Part shown: positions 27,274 to 36,486 of the stretch, piece by piece
Position numbering within the stretch: the stretch's first letter is position 1
Layout: each line of letters starts with the position of its first letter
Assembly: GCA_007695115.1 (NCBI GenBank)
Contig: REEK01000132.1
Coordinates: 29,852 to 93,851, forward strand
From: Sphaerobacteraceae bacterium
GTDB taxonomy: Bacteria; Chloroflexota; Chloroflexia; Thermomicrobiales; Thermomicrobiaceae
DNA: 64,000 nt
Direction of reading: 5' to 3'
The notes under the pieces: generated by a model
What the model saw: only the letters and a program-made list of their open reading frames with translations
Told to the model about the DNA's origin: nothing
The model's database searches: none
Translations under genes and position numbers: made by a program

Positions 27274-28338
27274 ATGAACGCGAACGAACTCAATCTCGAT
27301 CTGGTTCGGAAACTTCTCGATGCGCCGGGAATCGCCGGTCGTGAGGACCAGGTCCGCGCGATCGTCAAACAGGAGATGGAACCGCTGGTCGATGAGATAA
27401 CCGTCGACGCCATGGGAAGCGTCATCGGCGTCAAGAAAGGGTCCGGCAACGGCCCGAAGGTGATGCTGGCGGCTCACATGGATGAGATCGGATTCATGGT
27501 CCGGTTCATCGATGAAAACGGATTCCTCCGCCTGCAGAACGTCGGAGGGTTCGATCCTCGTGTGCTCCCGGCCCAGCGGGTCAACGTTCACACGCGCTCC
27601 GGCGAAGTGCTGATCGGTGCTCTGCAGCTCGCCAGCAAGCCGATTCACCTGCTCGGTGCCGGGGAGATCAAAGCACCGAAACTCACCCAGATTTATGTCG
27701 ACCTCGGGCTTACTGCTGACGAAGTCAACGAGAAGGTCGATATCGGCGATATGGTCACAATGGACCGCTCGATGGTTCCGGTAGGCAACAACCTGATGAG
27801 CCGGGCCATGGATGATCGGATCAACGTCTTCGTGATGCTTGAGACGCTCCGGGCACTCGGCTCGCACGATTGTGACATCATCGCGGTCGCCACTACCCAG
27901 GAGGAGATCGGCCTGCGAGGTGCCCAGACCTCGGCCTACGGCGTCGATCCCGATATCGGCGTAGCGCTCGATGTCACCGTCGCCGGGGACAGCCCGGGTG
28001 TCGACAAGCAGGACCGGGTGACGAAACTCGGTGAGGGCGTCGCCATCAAGGTGTTCGATTCGTCCCACATCCCGAACTACAAACTGGTCAATCATTTTCG
28101 GGACATCGCCACCGAACGCGAGATCCCGCACCAGGTCGAGATGCTGTCCCGCGGCGGTACCGATGCCGGCGCCATGCAACGCTCCCGGGCCGGTATGCCG
28201 GTGATCACGCTCTCGATGCCGACTCGCTACCTGCATACCGTCAACGAGATGGTCAGCAAAGACGATATTGCGGCAGCCATTACTCTGCTGACCGCTTATC
28301 TGGAAACGGCCCATACTGGGGACTATCGCCTGGACTAG
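27274..28338 (+). CDS. M42 family metallopeptidase (glutamyl/deblocking aminopeptidase-like)
   Basis: The 354-residue product has the M42 co-catalytic metal set: AAHMDEIG (His68), the bridging Asp in SRAMDDRIN, the Glu pair in TTQEEIGLRG, the Asp in ALDVT and the late RYLHTVNE. These cytoplasmic enzymes form large tetrahedral assemblies and trim amino acids from peptide N-termini, though some relatives act as cellulases. A GGAGG precedes the ATG. It is monocistronic with its own promoter and follows a family A repeat. Confidence 0.9.
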   Translation: MNANELNLDLVRKLLDAPGIAGREDQVRAIVKQEMEPLVDEITVDAMGSVIGVKKGSGNGPKVMLAAHMDEIGFMVRFIDENGFLRLQNVGGFDPRVLPAQRVNVHTRSGEVLIGALQLASKPIHLLGAGEIKAPKLTQIYVDLGLTADEVNEKVDIGDMVTMDRSMVPVGNNLMSRAMDDRINVFVMLETLRALGSHDCDIIAVATTQEEIGLRGAQTSAYGVDPDIGVALDVTVAGDSPGVDKQDRVTKLGEGVAIKVFDSSHIPNYKLVNHFRDIATEREIPHQVEMLSRGGTDAGAMQRSRAGMPVITLSMPTRYLHTVNEMVSKDDIAAAITLLTAYLETAHTGDYRLD

Positions 28339-28492
28339 CCGTGCTTGGTCAGATCGGGATGCCCGGTGACATACAGTGTCCGGGTATCCCGACCGAAGAG
28401 AAAATCGATCGCTGGACAATAACTGGAACCAGACGATCGGTTACAATCAGACGCAAACAGAGGGTCAGGTCGAGGCGAAGGAGATTTCAATC

Positions 28493-30256
28493 GTGCCAGC
28501 GCGAATCGTGCGCGCACTCATCCTGATGCTGATTACAGCATTCCTCATAAGCCCGTCTGTCCTGGCTGACGATGAAATGTCGGATCAGGGCGACGACGCG
28601 GCGCTCCGATTTGTCGATGTGGAGATCGAGCCGGACGAGCCGACCGCTGGTTCCGTGGCGACGATCAGCTTTCGCATCGAAGATCCGGACGGCAACCCCG
28701 TCTCTGGCCTCAGAGCCAGCGGGCTCCTCCGGGCGCCATCGACCGCGCAGGATGTCGCACCACCCCCACCTACCGTCACCACAATCGGACGAGAACTCAG
28801 CGATCCAGGTTCCTACGAAGTCGCCGTGGCCCTCAATCAGCCCGGGCGATGGTGGATCGAAATCCGGGTCGATGATGACAGTGGCAATATCGCCCGGTTC
28901 GATCACTTCACAATCGTTGATGCCATCGACGATCCGGCCCCGGCCACAACCTCCGAGCCGATCTTCATCCGTAGTGGCGAATGGAACACGTTTTACCGGG
29001 TCGATCCCGACACTGGTGGTGTTGTGGAACTGCCTGGTGAACACCTCTTCGATGTCGGTGGTCGCTGGTGGCTAGCCGAGATCTCGATTCAGGAACGTGG
29101 CTCGATTTCCAGCAACTACGGCGGAACCTGGCGGCTTCACGTCTCCATCCGGGACGCGATCAGCGGAAACTCGCTCTCCACGATCAATCTCGGCGATGTC
29201 CGGGCAAACGTCTACAGCGGCAGCCAGCAGGAACCGGCAATCGCCACCGCAATCACGATTGCGTCAGACGGGAGCGCTGCTTACATCTACTGGGCACGCC
29301 AGCTTGGCGATGGCTGGATCTCATGGGTCGCCGAGGCCGATCCGCTGACCGGCGAAATCCGCAACGAGCAGGTGATCAACGGGGCGATTGCCAGCAACGG
29401 CTTCTGGGCCGAGATTTCGATCCGGCAGGATGGCCGGGTACTCGTCACAGAGCAGGTGGTGGAGCTGGCCAGCGTCAGTGGGTATCGGCTCTCACTGATC
29501 GACCGGGACACCATGGAGATCAGCACGCAGTATCGGCGCACCGATGCCCGCGAGGACTCCCTCACCCACTGTATGCTCGCCTATCCGGGACCGATTGGCG
29601 ATGTGGCCGGTGATGAGCCGGTTCGATATTCATTGTGCGCACCACCGGAGTCGAACGGCTCTCAATCGCTCGTGGTCTGGGACCCGGTAACCGGGGAAGC
29701 TGATTACTCGATCGATCTGGAGCCAATTGCCGGGGATCACCCCGGTGCGGTCGATGGCGTGGCCAGTCCGGATGGGACCAGCTTCTATGTCGTCAACACA
29801 CGATCCTTGCGGATTGCCGAGATCGATCTGCAAACGGGTGAACTTACCCGGCAACGGAGTCTGCTTCCGGAAGAGGATGATGATCCATCAACGCTGGATC
29901 GATTCTTTGACTGGGTATTCGGTGCCGCAGCACCGGCAACGGCACAGGCGCGTGGGTCCATTGAGCCGTCTGTGGCGATCAGCCCGGGCGGAGAGTACCT
30001 CTACGTGGTGGCAAACCCGGAAGACCGGGAGCCGGGCGTATTGGTGGTCGATCTGGAACAACTCGAGATCATCAACAGCCTGAAAACTGGGGAAGTCGTT
30101 GATGGGATCATCGCCACATCAGACGCCCGACTGGTGGTAATTCAACGGGAATCCGACGCCGATGGTGACGCGGTCACCATCCTCGATCAGGATGGACGCA
30201 CCCGGGTAACCTTCACGCTACCTGGCGAAGCAGACGTTGTTGGAATTCGACGGTAA
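28493..30256 (+). CDS. Secreted propeller protein with N-terminal FixH/YtkA-like domain
   Basis: A GTG at 28493 follows GAAGGAG and gives a clean signal peptide (LMLITAFLISPSVLA). Residues of about 35-140 read as an immunoglobulin-like YtkA/FixH domain (VDVEIEPDEPTAGSVA, GNPVSGL, GRWWIEIRVDD). The rest is a propeller with YVTN-like strands (DGTSFYVVNTRSLRIAEIDL, GGEYLYVVANPEDREPGVL). No enzyme signature is visible. A long upstream frame exists but has no signal, so the shorter start is preferred. A -10-like TACAAT lies at 28442-28447. A terminator follows at 30363. Confidence 0.75.
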   Translation: MPARIVRALILMLITAFLISPSVLADDEMSDQGDDAALRFVDVEIEPDEPTAGSVATISFRIEDPDGNPVSGLRASGLLRAPSTAQDVAPPPPTVTTIGRELSDPGSYEVAVALNQPGRWWIEIRVDDDSGNIARFDHFTIVDAIDDPAPATTSEPIFIRSGEWNTFYRVDPDTGGVVELPGEHLFDVGGRWWLAEISIQERGSISSNYGGTWRLHVSIRDAISGNSLSTINLGDVRANVYSGSQQEPAIATAITIASDGSAAYIYWARQLGDGWISWVAEADPLTGEIRNEQVINGAIASNGFWAEISIRQDGRVLVTEQVVELASVSGYRLSLIDRDTMEISTQYRRTDAREDSLTHCMLAYPGPIGDVAGDEPVRYSLCAPPESNGSQSLVVWDPVTGEADYSIDLEPIAGDHPGAVDGVASPDGTSFYVVNTRSLRIAEIDLQTGELTRQRSLLPEEDDDPSTLDRFFDWVFGAAAPATAQARGSIEPSVAISPGGEYLYVVANPEDREPGVLVVDLEQLEIINSLKTGEVVDGIIATSDARLVVIQRESDADGDAVTILDQDGRTRVTFTLPGEADVVGIRR

Positions 30257-30362
30257 TTAACCGTAACCCTTTATGTCTGGCTGGATTATCTCAATTAGAA
30301 GCAGTTATCCCGCTGCTTCCGGGCGTCTATCCCAACGCCCAAACCCAATCCCTTCCCTCCTG

Positions 30363-30396
30363 ACGCCCCGGTTCCCCCACCGGGGCGTACGTTTTA
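30363..30396 (+). terminator. Intrinsic terminator
   Basis: ACGCCCCGG-TTCCCCCA-CCGGGGCGT makes a nine-pair stem, followed by ACGTTTTAATTT. Confidence 0.75.
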
Positions 30397-30539
30397 ATTT
30401 GCTCGTAGTACAGCTCTTCTCAATCGTTGACCGTCATACAATTGACTGTTACGGTGCGACAAACCTTTATCTGTTGGATGCAAGCATTCGGTGAAGTTGG
30501 CCATGAGGCGAACCGTATTTCGGAACCAGGGATGGCCTG

Positions 30540-31064
30540 ATGGGGATCAAATCACTGGTTGTGGCAACTATGCTGCTGAGCATGCTGGCCGCATGTGGCG
30601 AAGGGTCGGACCAGTCCGGCGACTCCTCGTCAACCGGCAACCAGCCCGATGATGACCGTGCCGCAGACGTCCTCAGCGAAGTGCAGAGCGATGTCGATTT
30701 CCAGCTATACGCACCATTTGAGCTCGGCGGGCTGGAGCCAGTGAGCCCGGTTGTGTCCGGGCCAGACTCGGCACCGTTTGTGAACCTTGCCCTTACAGCG
30801 CAAGAACCGGAGGGGCAGCGCATGTACTTCACGCAGAGCCAGGATGGGTTCGGTGAAGTTGCCCCGCCACCTGGGATCGAGGAAGAACGTCAAGTGACGA
30901 TTCAGGGGAACGATGCCGAGCTACAGATCGGTAGCGAGAATGATCGCCCGATGGTGCTCTTGATATGGGAAATGGATGGGATGCATTTCAGTCTCTCGGC
31001 GGTTGAGGTCGAAGAAGATACGGTACTGGAGATCGCGGAATTGACCAGACCGATCGACGACTGA
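30540..31064 (+). CDS. Small lipoprotein related to the acidic lipoprotein at 3075
   Basis: The 174-residue protein begins with a signal whose lipobox is SMLAAC. After a Ser/Asp linker, a DUF4367-like domain is suggested by FELGGLEPVSPVV, VLLIWEMDGMHFSL and the ending EIAELTRPI, which parallels VIAWVWNENDVHYSL and EEMIASI in the 3075 protein. The acidic repeat linker of that protein is absent. Both probably sit on the outer membrane face and may sense or bind a ligand. Role unknown. Confidence 0.7.
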   Translation: MGIKSLVVATMLLSMLAACGEGSDQSGDSSSTGNQPDDDRAADVLSEVQSDVDFQLYAPFELGGLEPVSPVVSGPDSAPFVNLALTAQEPEGQRMYFTQSQDGFGEVAPPPGIEEERQVTIQGNDAELQIGSENDRPMVLLIWEMDGMHFSLSAVEVEEDTVLEIAELTRPIDD

Positions 31065-31263
31065 AGACGCGCCCGGATCGACTGGCAGATTGTCAACGGC
31101 CTGGCGGGAAATCGGGGCGTACGTTTTTGCTCAAATAGATCCGGATTCGTAATGAGCCAGGCGTGATACCCCGAGAGATCGATCGTCAGGATCTCGGCTC
31201 GAATCGGGATGACAGTGAGGCGAAGAAGTGTTTGGTGCACCCATGCACGACGCGGCTGGCCGC

Positions 31264-31274
31264 TGTGCTACTAT
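31264..31274 (+). promoter_or_regulatory. Extended -10 element for the URO-D family gene
   Basis: TGTGCTACTAT lies about 80 bases before the ATG at 31357 and matches the word upstream of the M42 peptidase gene. No good -35 box is seen. Confidence 0.4.
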
Positions 31275-31356
31275 CCCGCTAACATGCCGGTGTCAGATCC
31301 TGGCGCAGGCTGCACTATCTCCCTACAGATGGACTGTCGTCAGAGAGGAGATCCCC

Positions 31357-32325
31357 ATGTCCCTGAACATCGAGATGACGAAGACCGAACGCGTGATGTC
31401 CGCGGTCCACGGTCACGAAGTGGACAGAGTTCCGGTCTGCTTCTGGCACCATTTTCGGCCGGAAGGCTCGGGCCGTCTCATGGCCGAGGCGACCTACGCG
31501 TTCTTCGCCGAAGAGTTCGATCTGGACATTCTGAAGGTCATGCCGGACCTCCCCTACCCGTTCCCTCACAAGTCGATCCATTCGCCGGAAGACTGGCGCC
31601 TGATCGAGTCGATCAACATCGAGCGCTCCCGTTTCTTCAACCAGCGAGTCAGCGCGATCCAGGCTCTGCGCGGGGTGGTTGGCGACGACACGCCGATCAT
31701 CATGACCGTCTTCAATCCGCTCTGTGAGGCGTTGAACTTCGCCCAGACTCGCGAGGATTTCGTCAATCAGCTGCACGACAACCCGATAGTGATCCACGAA
31801 GCGCTCTCGATCATCGCCGAGAACCTGCGGGCTCATATGCAGGAGTGTATCGATGCCGGGGCCGATGGCATCTTCTTCGCCCTGCAGGGGTGCACCACCG
31901 ACCTGATGAGCCGGGAGCTCTATCGGGAGTTCGGTCGGCCCTATGATCTGATGGCGCTGCAGGGAGTGATCGACGGCTGGCTCAACATCATGCACGTCCA
32001 CGGTGACGACAATCTGATGTTCGATGATGTGCTGGATTACCCCGTGCAGGTGGTCAGCTGGAGTGATCGACTGGCTGGTCCGAGCCTGCGCGAGGCCCGG
32101 GCGAAAACCAGCAAGTGCCTGATGGGCGGCTGGCACGAGTTCGGCCCGCTCTCCAACGGACCCGTCGAGAAGATCCGCGAAGAAGCCGAGGATGCCCTCA
32201 AGCAGACCGGCGGGCGAAAGTTTATCCTTGCCAATGGATGCTCGGTTCCCGATGACACCGATCACTCCTGGCTGACCGAAGCCCGAAACATCGTAGACAC
32301 CCTGGAGATGCCAACGAATGAGTGA
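31357..32325 (+). CDS. Uroporphyrinogen decarboxylase (URO-D) family protein
   Basis: The 322-residue TIM-barrel protein starts at ATG 31357 after AGAGGAG. It has the URO-D family layout (TKTERVMSAVHG, VDRVPVCFW, MTVFNPL, DGIFFALQG) but lacks the conserved RxxGR-type N-terminal arginine motif of true HemE, where EVDRVPVCFW is found instead. It is closer to the methyltransferase-like and corrinoid-associated branch. No corrinoid protein or haem gene is next to it. The following gene overlaps its end, so the two are probably translated together. Confidence 0.75.
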   Translation: MSLNIEMTKTERVMSAVHGHEVDRVPVCFWHHFRPEGSGRLMAEATYAFFAEEFDLDILKVMPDLPYPFPHKSIHSPEDWRLIESINIERSRFFNQRVSAIQALRGVVGDDTPIIMTVFNPLCEALNFAQTREDFVNQLHDNPIVIHEALSIIAENLRAHMQECIDAGADGIFFALQGCTTDLMSRELYREFGRPYDLMALQGVIDGWLNIMHVHGDDNLMFDDVLDYPVQVVSWSDRLAGPSLREARAKTSKCLMGGWHEFGPLSNGPVEKIREEAEDALKQTGGRKFILANGCSVPDDTDHSWLTEARNIVDTLEMPTNE

Positions 32326-32692
32326 ACCGCAGAGCGCTGACAAGATCGTGGTGATGATCCGGGATCTGTTCTTTTCGGTGAAGGTAAAGAACGAACTGAC
32401 GAAGGCGGGATACGAACCGCTGCTGGTCAAACGTGAACCTGAACTGCTCTCGACGGTGGAATCGTCAGACCCAGTGCTGGTGCTGATCGATCTGGGAGCG
32501 AAACCCGACTGGAGCGCGCTGGAGCCGATCCTTGAGTCGGAGAGCGCCCCGCCGATCGTTGCCTTCGGTCCGCACAAGGATCTGGACGCACGCAAGGAAG
32601 CACAGGCGGCCGGCGTCACCCGTGTGGTGACCAATCAGCAGATGCACCGGAATCTTCACGAGTACGTGGAGAAATACGCCAGAGCGGTGTGA
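32318..32692 (+). CDS. Small receiver-like protein, coupled to the URO-D gene
   Basis: This 124-residue protein overlaps the URO-D gene by eight bases (ATGAGTGA), a usual sign of translational coupling. Its alternating strand-helix order (KIVVMIRDLFFSVKV, VLVLIDLG, PIVAFGP, GVTRVVTNQQ) resembles a response-regulator receiver. The acidic pocket at the first strand is missing and the last lysine is replaced, so it is probably not a phospho-acceptor. It may be a protein-interaction partner of the URO-D family enzyme. Confidence 0.55.
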   Translation: MSEPQSADKIVVMIRDLFFSVKVKNELTKAGYEPLLVKREPELLSTVESSDPVLVLIDLGAKPDWSALEPILESESAPPIVAFGPHKDLDARKEAQAAGVTRVVTNQQMHRNLHEYVEKYARAV

Positions 32693-32701
32693 GGGGACAA
32701 C

Positions 32702-32769
32702 GGCCCTCACCCCCGGACTCCCTCGGCTCCGCTCGGAACAGGCTCTCTCCCAATGTTGGGAGAGGGGGA
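32702..32769 (-). repeat. Family A repeat, reverse orientation, interrupted
   Basis: The tail (GCCCTCACCCCCG) and hairpin (CTCTCCCA-ATGT-TGGGAGAG) are separated by about 30 extra bases containing CTCGGCTCCGCTCGG. Confidence 0.75.
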
Positions 32770-32811
32770 CATTACACGTTTCCATTTAGGGGTCGGCGCC
32801 CCTGCCGGATT

Positions 32812-32921
32812 TGTCATCTCGACCGAAGTGGAGAGATCTCTGACGTCCGGGGCAAAGATGTCCCCATGCAGGTCGATCGCTGGCGAGACTCGTAGATCCC
32901 TCGACTCCGCTCGGGATGACA
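32812..32921. repeat. Inverted repeat, family C
   Basis: About 28 bases at the left (TGTCATCTCGACCGAAG...AGATCT) match the reverse complement of those at the right (AGATCCCTCGACTCCG...GATGACA) with several mismatches. A related motif (TCATCCTGAG...GAAGGATCT) lies inside glgE. Confidence 0.75.
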
Positions 32922-32947
32922 TCTACGCTGGACGACAGGTGCCTGCC

Positions 32948-33958
32948 CTAATCCGCGCCGATTGGTGGGCGGTAATCGCCGAAGGCTTCCTGGTATTCGT
33001 CTGCCACTTCCATCGCTGTCTTGTGGACATAGATGCGCGTGGTGGCTGGCGATGCGTGACCCAGGATCGTCTGCACGGTGGACTCTCGCACTCGACGTCG
33101 AACCAGCTCGGTAGCCAGTCCGTGCCGGAAGGAGTGCGGCGTAATCGGATTCTCTACACCTGCCGCTGAACCGAGGTCGGCGACGATCTGCTCCACGGTT
33201 CGTGGGCTGATCGCGTTACCGGGTTCACCGATCCGATCCCGGCCGCTGAATGCCGGATAGTTCCCCATCGCTCGTCCGACGTCCTTACGGGCCGTCCAGT
33301 AGGCGACCAGCGCTTCGGCGGTTTCAGCATCAAAATGCACGGTTCGACTCTTACCGCCTTTGGCCCGGTAGATCCCGGCCGTCCCGGCGTTGAGATCGAC
33401 ATCCCGCCTCCGCAGACCGCAGAGTTCGGATACCCGGACTCCGGTTCGATACAGAAACAGGATCATCGCCCGGACTTTCCGACGTCGCAGCTCTTTGCTG
33501 GGACTGGAGTCATGCGGCATCCGTTTGACGTACTCGACAATCAGGTCAAGATCCGACGTATGGACATCAGGTGGCGGCGGCGAGAATCGGGGCATCATCG
33601 CCTGAATCCGGGTGCGGAGCTTCTCGGTCGAGATATCCGGATTGAGATCATAGGAAGAAAGATAGCCGTAGAACTTCCGAATCGCCGCGAGTTGCGTCTG
33701 AGCGGTGCGCATCTGAGAGACCTCTTCAGGAGCCCGGATATCGGCCGGCATAATTCGCGCAACGAAATCTGTTACGTGCTCCTCGTTCAGCGCCAGAACG
33801 GTGCGCCCATTGGGATCAAGGTCATGCTCCTCATGCACGAATGCCAGGAACCGATTGATTGCCGCACGATAGGTCTTCTTCGTACGGGGAGAAAGCCTGA
33901 GATCAGCAAAAAACTGCTCTACTGTCTCGCTGATCGTCAGATCGGACGCCACATTCAT
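32948..33958 (-). CDS. Tyrosine recombinase (XerC/XerD-like integrase)
   Basis: The 336-residue protein has an N-terminal SAM-like core-binding domain (LRLSPRTKKTYRAAINRF) and the full catalytic set: Arg175 (TGVRVSELCG), Lys203 (KGGKSR), His275 and Arg278 (HSFRHG), His301 (GHAS) and Tyr310. It should cut and join DNA through a phosphotyrosine. The strong AGGAGGG fits the ATG at 33958. It stands alone with family A and C repeats downstream and an inverted repeat upstream. No transposon or phage genes are near, so it is either a housekeeping-type Xer enzyme or a remnant of a small integrated element. Confidence 0.85.
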   Translation of the reverse strand: MNVASDLTISETVEQFFADLRLSPRTKKTYRAAINRFLAFVHEEHDLDPNGRTVLALNEEHVTDFVARIMPADIRAPEEVSQMRTAQTQLAAIRKFYGYLSSYDLNPDISTEKLRTRIQAMMPRFSPPPPDVHTSDLDLIVEYVKRMPHDSSPSKELRRRKVRAMILFLYRTGVRVSELCGLRRRDVDLNAGTAGIYRAKGGKSRTVHFDAETAEALVAYWTARKDVGRAMGNYPAFSGRDRIGEPGNAISPRTVEQIVADLGSAAGVENPITPHSFRHGLATELVRRRVRESTVQTILGHASPATTRIYVHKTAMEVADEYQEAFGDYRPPIGAD

Positions 33959-33994
33959 CACGGTTACCCTCCAGAAGCGTTACCAGACCGCCAG

Positions 33995-34020
33995 ACTGTA
34001 CGTACACGCGTTCGTACAGT
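33995..34020. repeat. Inverted repeat upstream of the recombinase gene
   Basis: ACTGTACG and CGTACAGT form perfect eight-base arms around a ten-base spacer, 37 bases before the start codon. TGTACGTACA within it also occurs at 21219. It may be an operator or a recombinase core site. Confidence 0.5.
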
Positions 34021-34245
34021 ATTCTAGGGCACCGCGAACAATTCTGCAACCTCACTGTAATCGGGGTACATGAATTGCTCTTATACAACAGGAATCAGCA
34101 ACTTCTGAGAATCGTTGAAACGCGTAACCGTGGTACTCCATCAGGAGTTTAGTATGAGGCGGGATGTTCGTCTCAATCGCACCACTTGACCACGCTACCC
34201 TCATATGCTCGAACATTCGATGCAGGAACACAACGGAAAAACTGT

Positions 34246-35040
34246 TTGAACAACACAGGTACTCGCGATCAGCGAAATCAATACAGCGCCGGATATCTGG
34301 CCAGACGAGGTGTCCTGGAGATCACCATCGTCGTTGGCCTGTTCATGGCGTACTTCACGACGCGCGGACTGGTATCGGGGCGCTCTGCCGACGCGTTCCA
34401 CAATGCTCATCAGCTCATGCAGCTACAGAACTGGATGGGGATCTCCTGGGAGCTCAGCTTTCAGAGCTTGATTCTGCAGCATGACTGGCTTATCTGGGCC
34501 GCGAACTCGATTTATGTCTATACCCACATGCCGGCGTTGATCCTCTTCGCCCTCTGGGTCTTCATCTGGCACCACGATCGTTACCCGGATGTACGAAACA
34601 TCTTTCTCGGGATGCTTGCTGCGGGATTGATTACCTATACGCTGATTCCGATGGCTCCTCCACGATTCTTCACATCGAGCGGATTCGTGGACACGCTGGC
34701 TGCGTATAGCCCGGTCGACTACCACCAGAACAGTATCGAGATGCTCTACAACCCGTATGCGGCTATGCCGAGCCTCCACGTGGGATTTGCGGTCTTCGTC
34801 GGGATCGGGGTCATCGCTATCGGGCGACAACGCCGGCACTGGATCCTCGGGACGATCTTCCCGATTCTGATGAGCCTTGCGGTTGTCGGAACCGGGAACC
34901 ACTTCGTGCTCGACGTCGTGGCCGGAGCAGCCCTCGCCTTTACAACCTGGTTCCTCGTGCCGAGACTGGTGACATCGATTCGGGAGTGGCGCAGTCACTC
35001 CGGAGAAACCGCGCAGCCGAAACAGGTCGAATACTCCTGA
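34246..35040 (+). CDS. PAP2-like membrane phosphatase / inositolphosphotransferase-type protein
   Basis: A chain of about 264 residues with six hydrophobic segments. The phosphatase motifs C2 and C3 are clear (AMPSLHVGFA, GNHFVLDVVAG), while the first motif lies at a position typical of the AUR1/IPC-synthase branch (IPMAPPRFF). These enzymes move phosphate or phosphoalcohol headgroups between lipids at the membrane. The start is uncertain: TTG 34246 and TTG 34186 are both open, and no ribosome binding site decides between them. The substrate is unknown. Confidence 0.7.
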   Translation: MNNTGTRDQRNQYSAGYLARRGVLEITIVVGLFMAYFTTRGLVSGRSADAFHNAHQLMQLQNWMGISWELSFQSLILQHDWLIWAANSIYVYTHMPALILFALWVFIWHHDRYPDVRNIFLGMLAAGLITYTLIPMAPPRFFTSSGFVDTLAAYSPVDYHQNSIEMLYNPYAAMPSLHVGFAVFVGIGVIAIGRQRRHWILGTIFPILMSLAVVGTGNHFVLDVVAGAALAFTTWFLVPRLVTSIREWRSHSGETAQPKQVEYS

Positions 35041-35153
35041 TCGCGGAATCCGGCTGCGACATACGGACCCCCTGACTGGCAAGATTGAGAGAGACGATGT
35101 TCGATCCCGAGCCGTCTCCGCTCGTGAATAGTTTGAAAGGATGATTGCCAGTT

Positions 35154-35759
35154 ATGTCGATCAAGCGTGCGCTACTGATTGTCGATGTCCAGCACGATTT
35201 CTGTCCCGGCGGTGCACTTCCCGCTGAAGATGGTGATGCCGTGGTGCCGGTCCTGAACAGAACCATCGAGAAGTTCCAGGCTGCCGGGTATCCCGTGGTG
35301 GCTTCGCGGGACTGGCATCCGGAGCAAAGTGCTCATTTTCAGGAATGGGGCGGCCCGTGGCCTCCACACTGCATTCAGGGAACCACTGGAGCCGAGTTCC
35401 ACAAAGATCTGGAACTGCCTGCCGATGTTGTGGTGATCACTAAAGGAGACGATCCGGAAGAGGATGAAGGCTACTCCGCATTCGAAGGCAAGACGGACGA
35501 TGGAAAGTCACTAGCCGAAACGCTGCATGACGAGGATATCGAGGAGGTCTTCGTTGGTGGACTGGCTACCGATTACTGCGTGCGGGCCAGCGCTCTGGAT
35601 GCCGTAAAAGCCGGCTTTCGGACGCATCTGATTGTCGACGCTGTGCGTGGTGTCGATGTCAATCCGGGAGATTCAGGTCACGCCATCGAAGAGATGAAGC
35701 GTGACGGGGTACACATCACCATTAGCGATCAGATCAATTTTGCGCGGTCGGACGAATAG
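35154..35759 (+). CDS. pncA: Nicotinamidase (isochorismatase superfamily)
   Basis: The 201-residue enzyme hydrolyses nicotinamide to nicotinate in NAD salvage. The catalytic triad is visible as Asp11 (VDVQHDF), Lys97 (VITKGDD) and Cys142 (ATDYCVRA), with metal ligands Asp53, His55 and His62. I use ATG 35154; a TTG at 35145 with AAGGA close upstream is possible. Its last 26 bases overlap the 3' end of a converging gene. No other NAD-pathway genes are near. Confidence 0.88.
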   Translation: MSIKRALLIVDVQHDFCPGGALPAEDGDAVVPVLNRTIEKFQAAGYPVVASRDWHPEQSAHFQEWGGPWPPHCIQGTTGAEFHKDLELPADVVVITKGDDPEEDEGYSAFEGKTDDGKSLAETLHDEDIEEVFVGGLATDYCVRASALDAVKAGFRTHLIVDAVRGVDVNPGDSGHAIEEMKRDGVHITISDQINFARSDE

Positions 35760-36183
35760 TCCGGGGACAAGTTCCGTAATCCAGAACGCTCACGTCCGAA
35801 TTACGCCAGCGGATAGCCTGCCGCACCGCGGATCGGAGTTCGTGAACTCCGGACGATCTGACCAGCGTCCCTACACGCCAGTTCGGCAGCGGACACACAC
35901 GGGTTCCGGCACCTCGCCCATCGATAATACAGAGCACATGTGGATGGTGATCCAGCGAGCGTTCGGACAATCGCTCCAGAAACGTGAAGCCGTCGATATC
36001 CACCATCAGAAGATCAAAAAGGATGACGTCTGGCTTCCACAGCGGAACGGTCGACAGTGCTGCGGTACCGCTGCTAACGGTTCGCAGTCTGACTAGCGAC
36101 GAAAGGGCTTCTTTCGCCCGTCCAACGAAGGCGGGGTCATCGTCCACCAGCAAGACCCGGGTTGGTTCGATCCAGTGTCGCAT
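35734..36183 (-). CDS. Degenerate response-regulator receiver protein
   Basis: The 149-residue protein is a single receiver domain with an intact acidic pocket (VLLVDDDP) and phospho-acceptor Asp57 in ILFDLLMVDIDGF. The switch Thr/Ser (LCIID) and the conserved Lys (TLVRSSG) are replaced, which suggests weak or altered phosphorylation. No output domain follows and no histidine kinase is near. The start at 36183 is preceded by CAGGAAAA. Its 3' end overlaps that of pncA. Confidence 0.65.
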   Translation of the reverse strand: MRHWIEPTRVLLVDDDPAFVGRAKEALSSLVRLRTVSSGTAALSTVPLWKPDVILFDLLMVDIDGFTFLERLSERSLDHHPHVLCIIDGRGAGTRVCPLPNWRVGTLVRSSGVHELRSAVRQAIRWRNSDVSVLDYGTCPRTIRPTAQN

Positions 36184-36486
36184 TCGTTTTCCTGTCGTCG
36201 TTTCTGGCGATACACGTCGCTTCGTCCTGCGCATAACTGCAGTCTACGACGCCAGGACACATGTGCGACAGGGAAAAGAGTACGGAGTTCCGGGGGACTT
36301 TCATCACCGCTCTCAGTCCACATTTGCCCGTGAAATCGGGATAATCGGCGATAAGTACGCCTGCGAGACAGGACCTTCGGTTGATGCAGAAACCTGCTTG
36401 TCCATAAAGACACTGAGACGTAGAATCCGATGCAGCGTCGTTGTCTACGTTTCGATCTCACCCGGTAACTCAGGAGTTTGCGTTTC
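36184..36486. promoter_or_regulatory. Divergent promoter region
   Basis: The stretch separates the receiver gene (minus) from the protease-like lipoprotein (plus). No gene is supported, and I cannot place a clear promoter. Confidence 0.35.
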
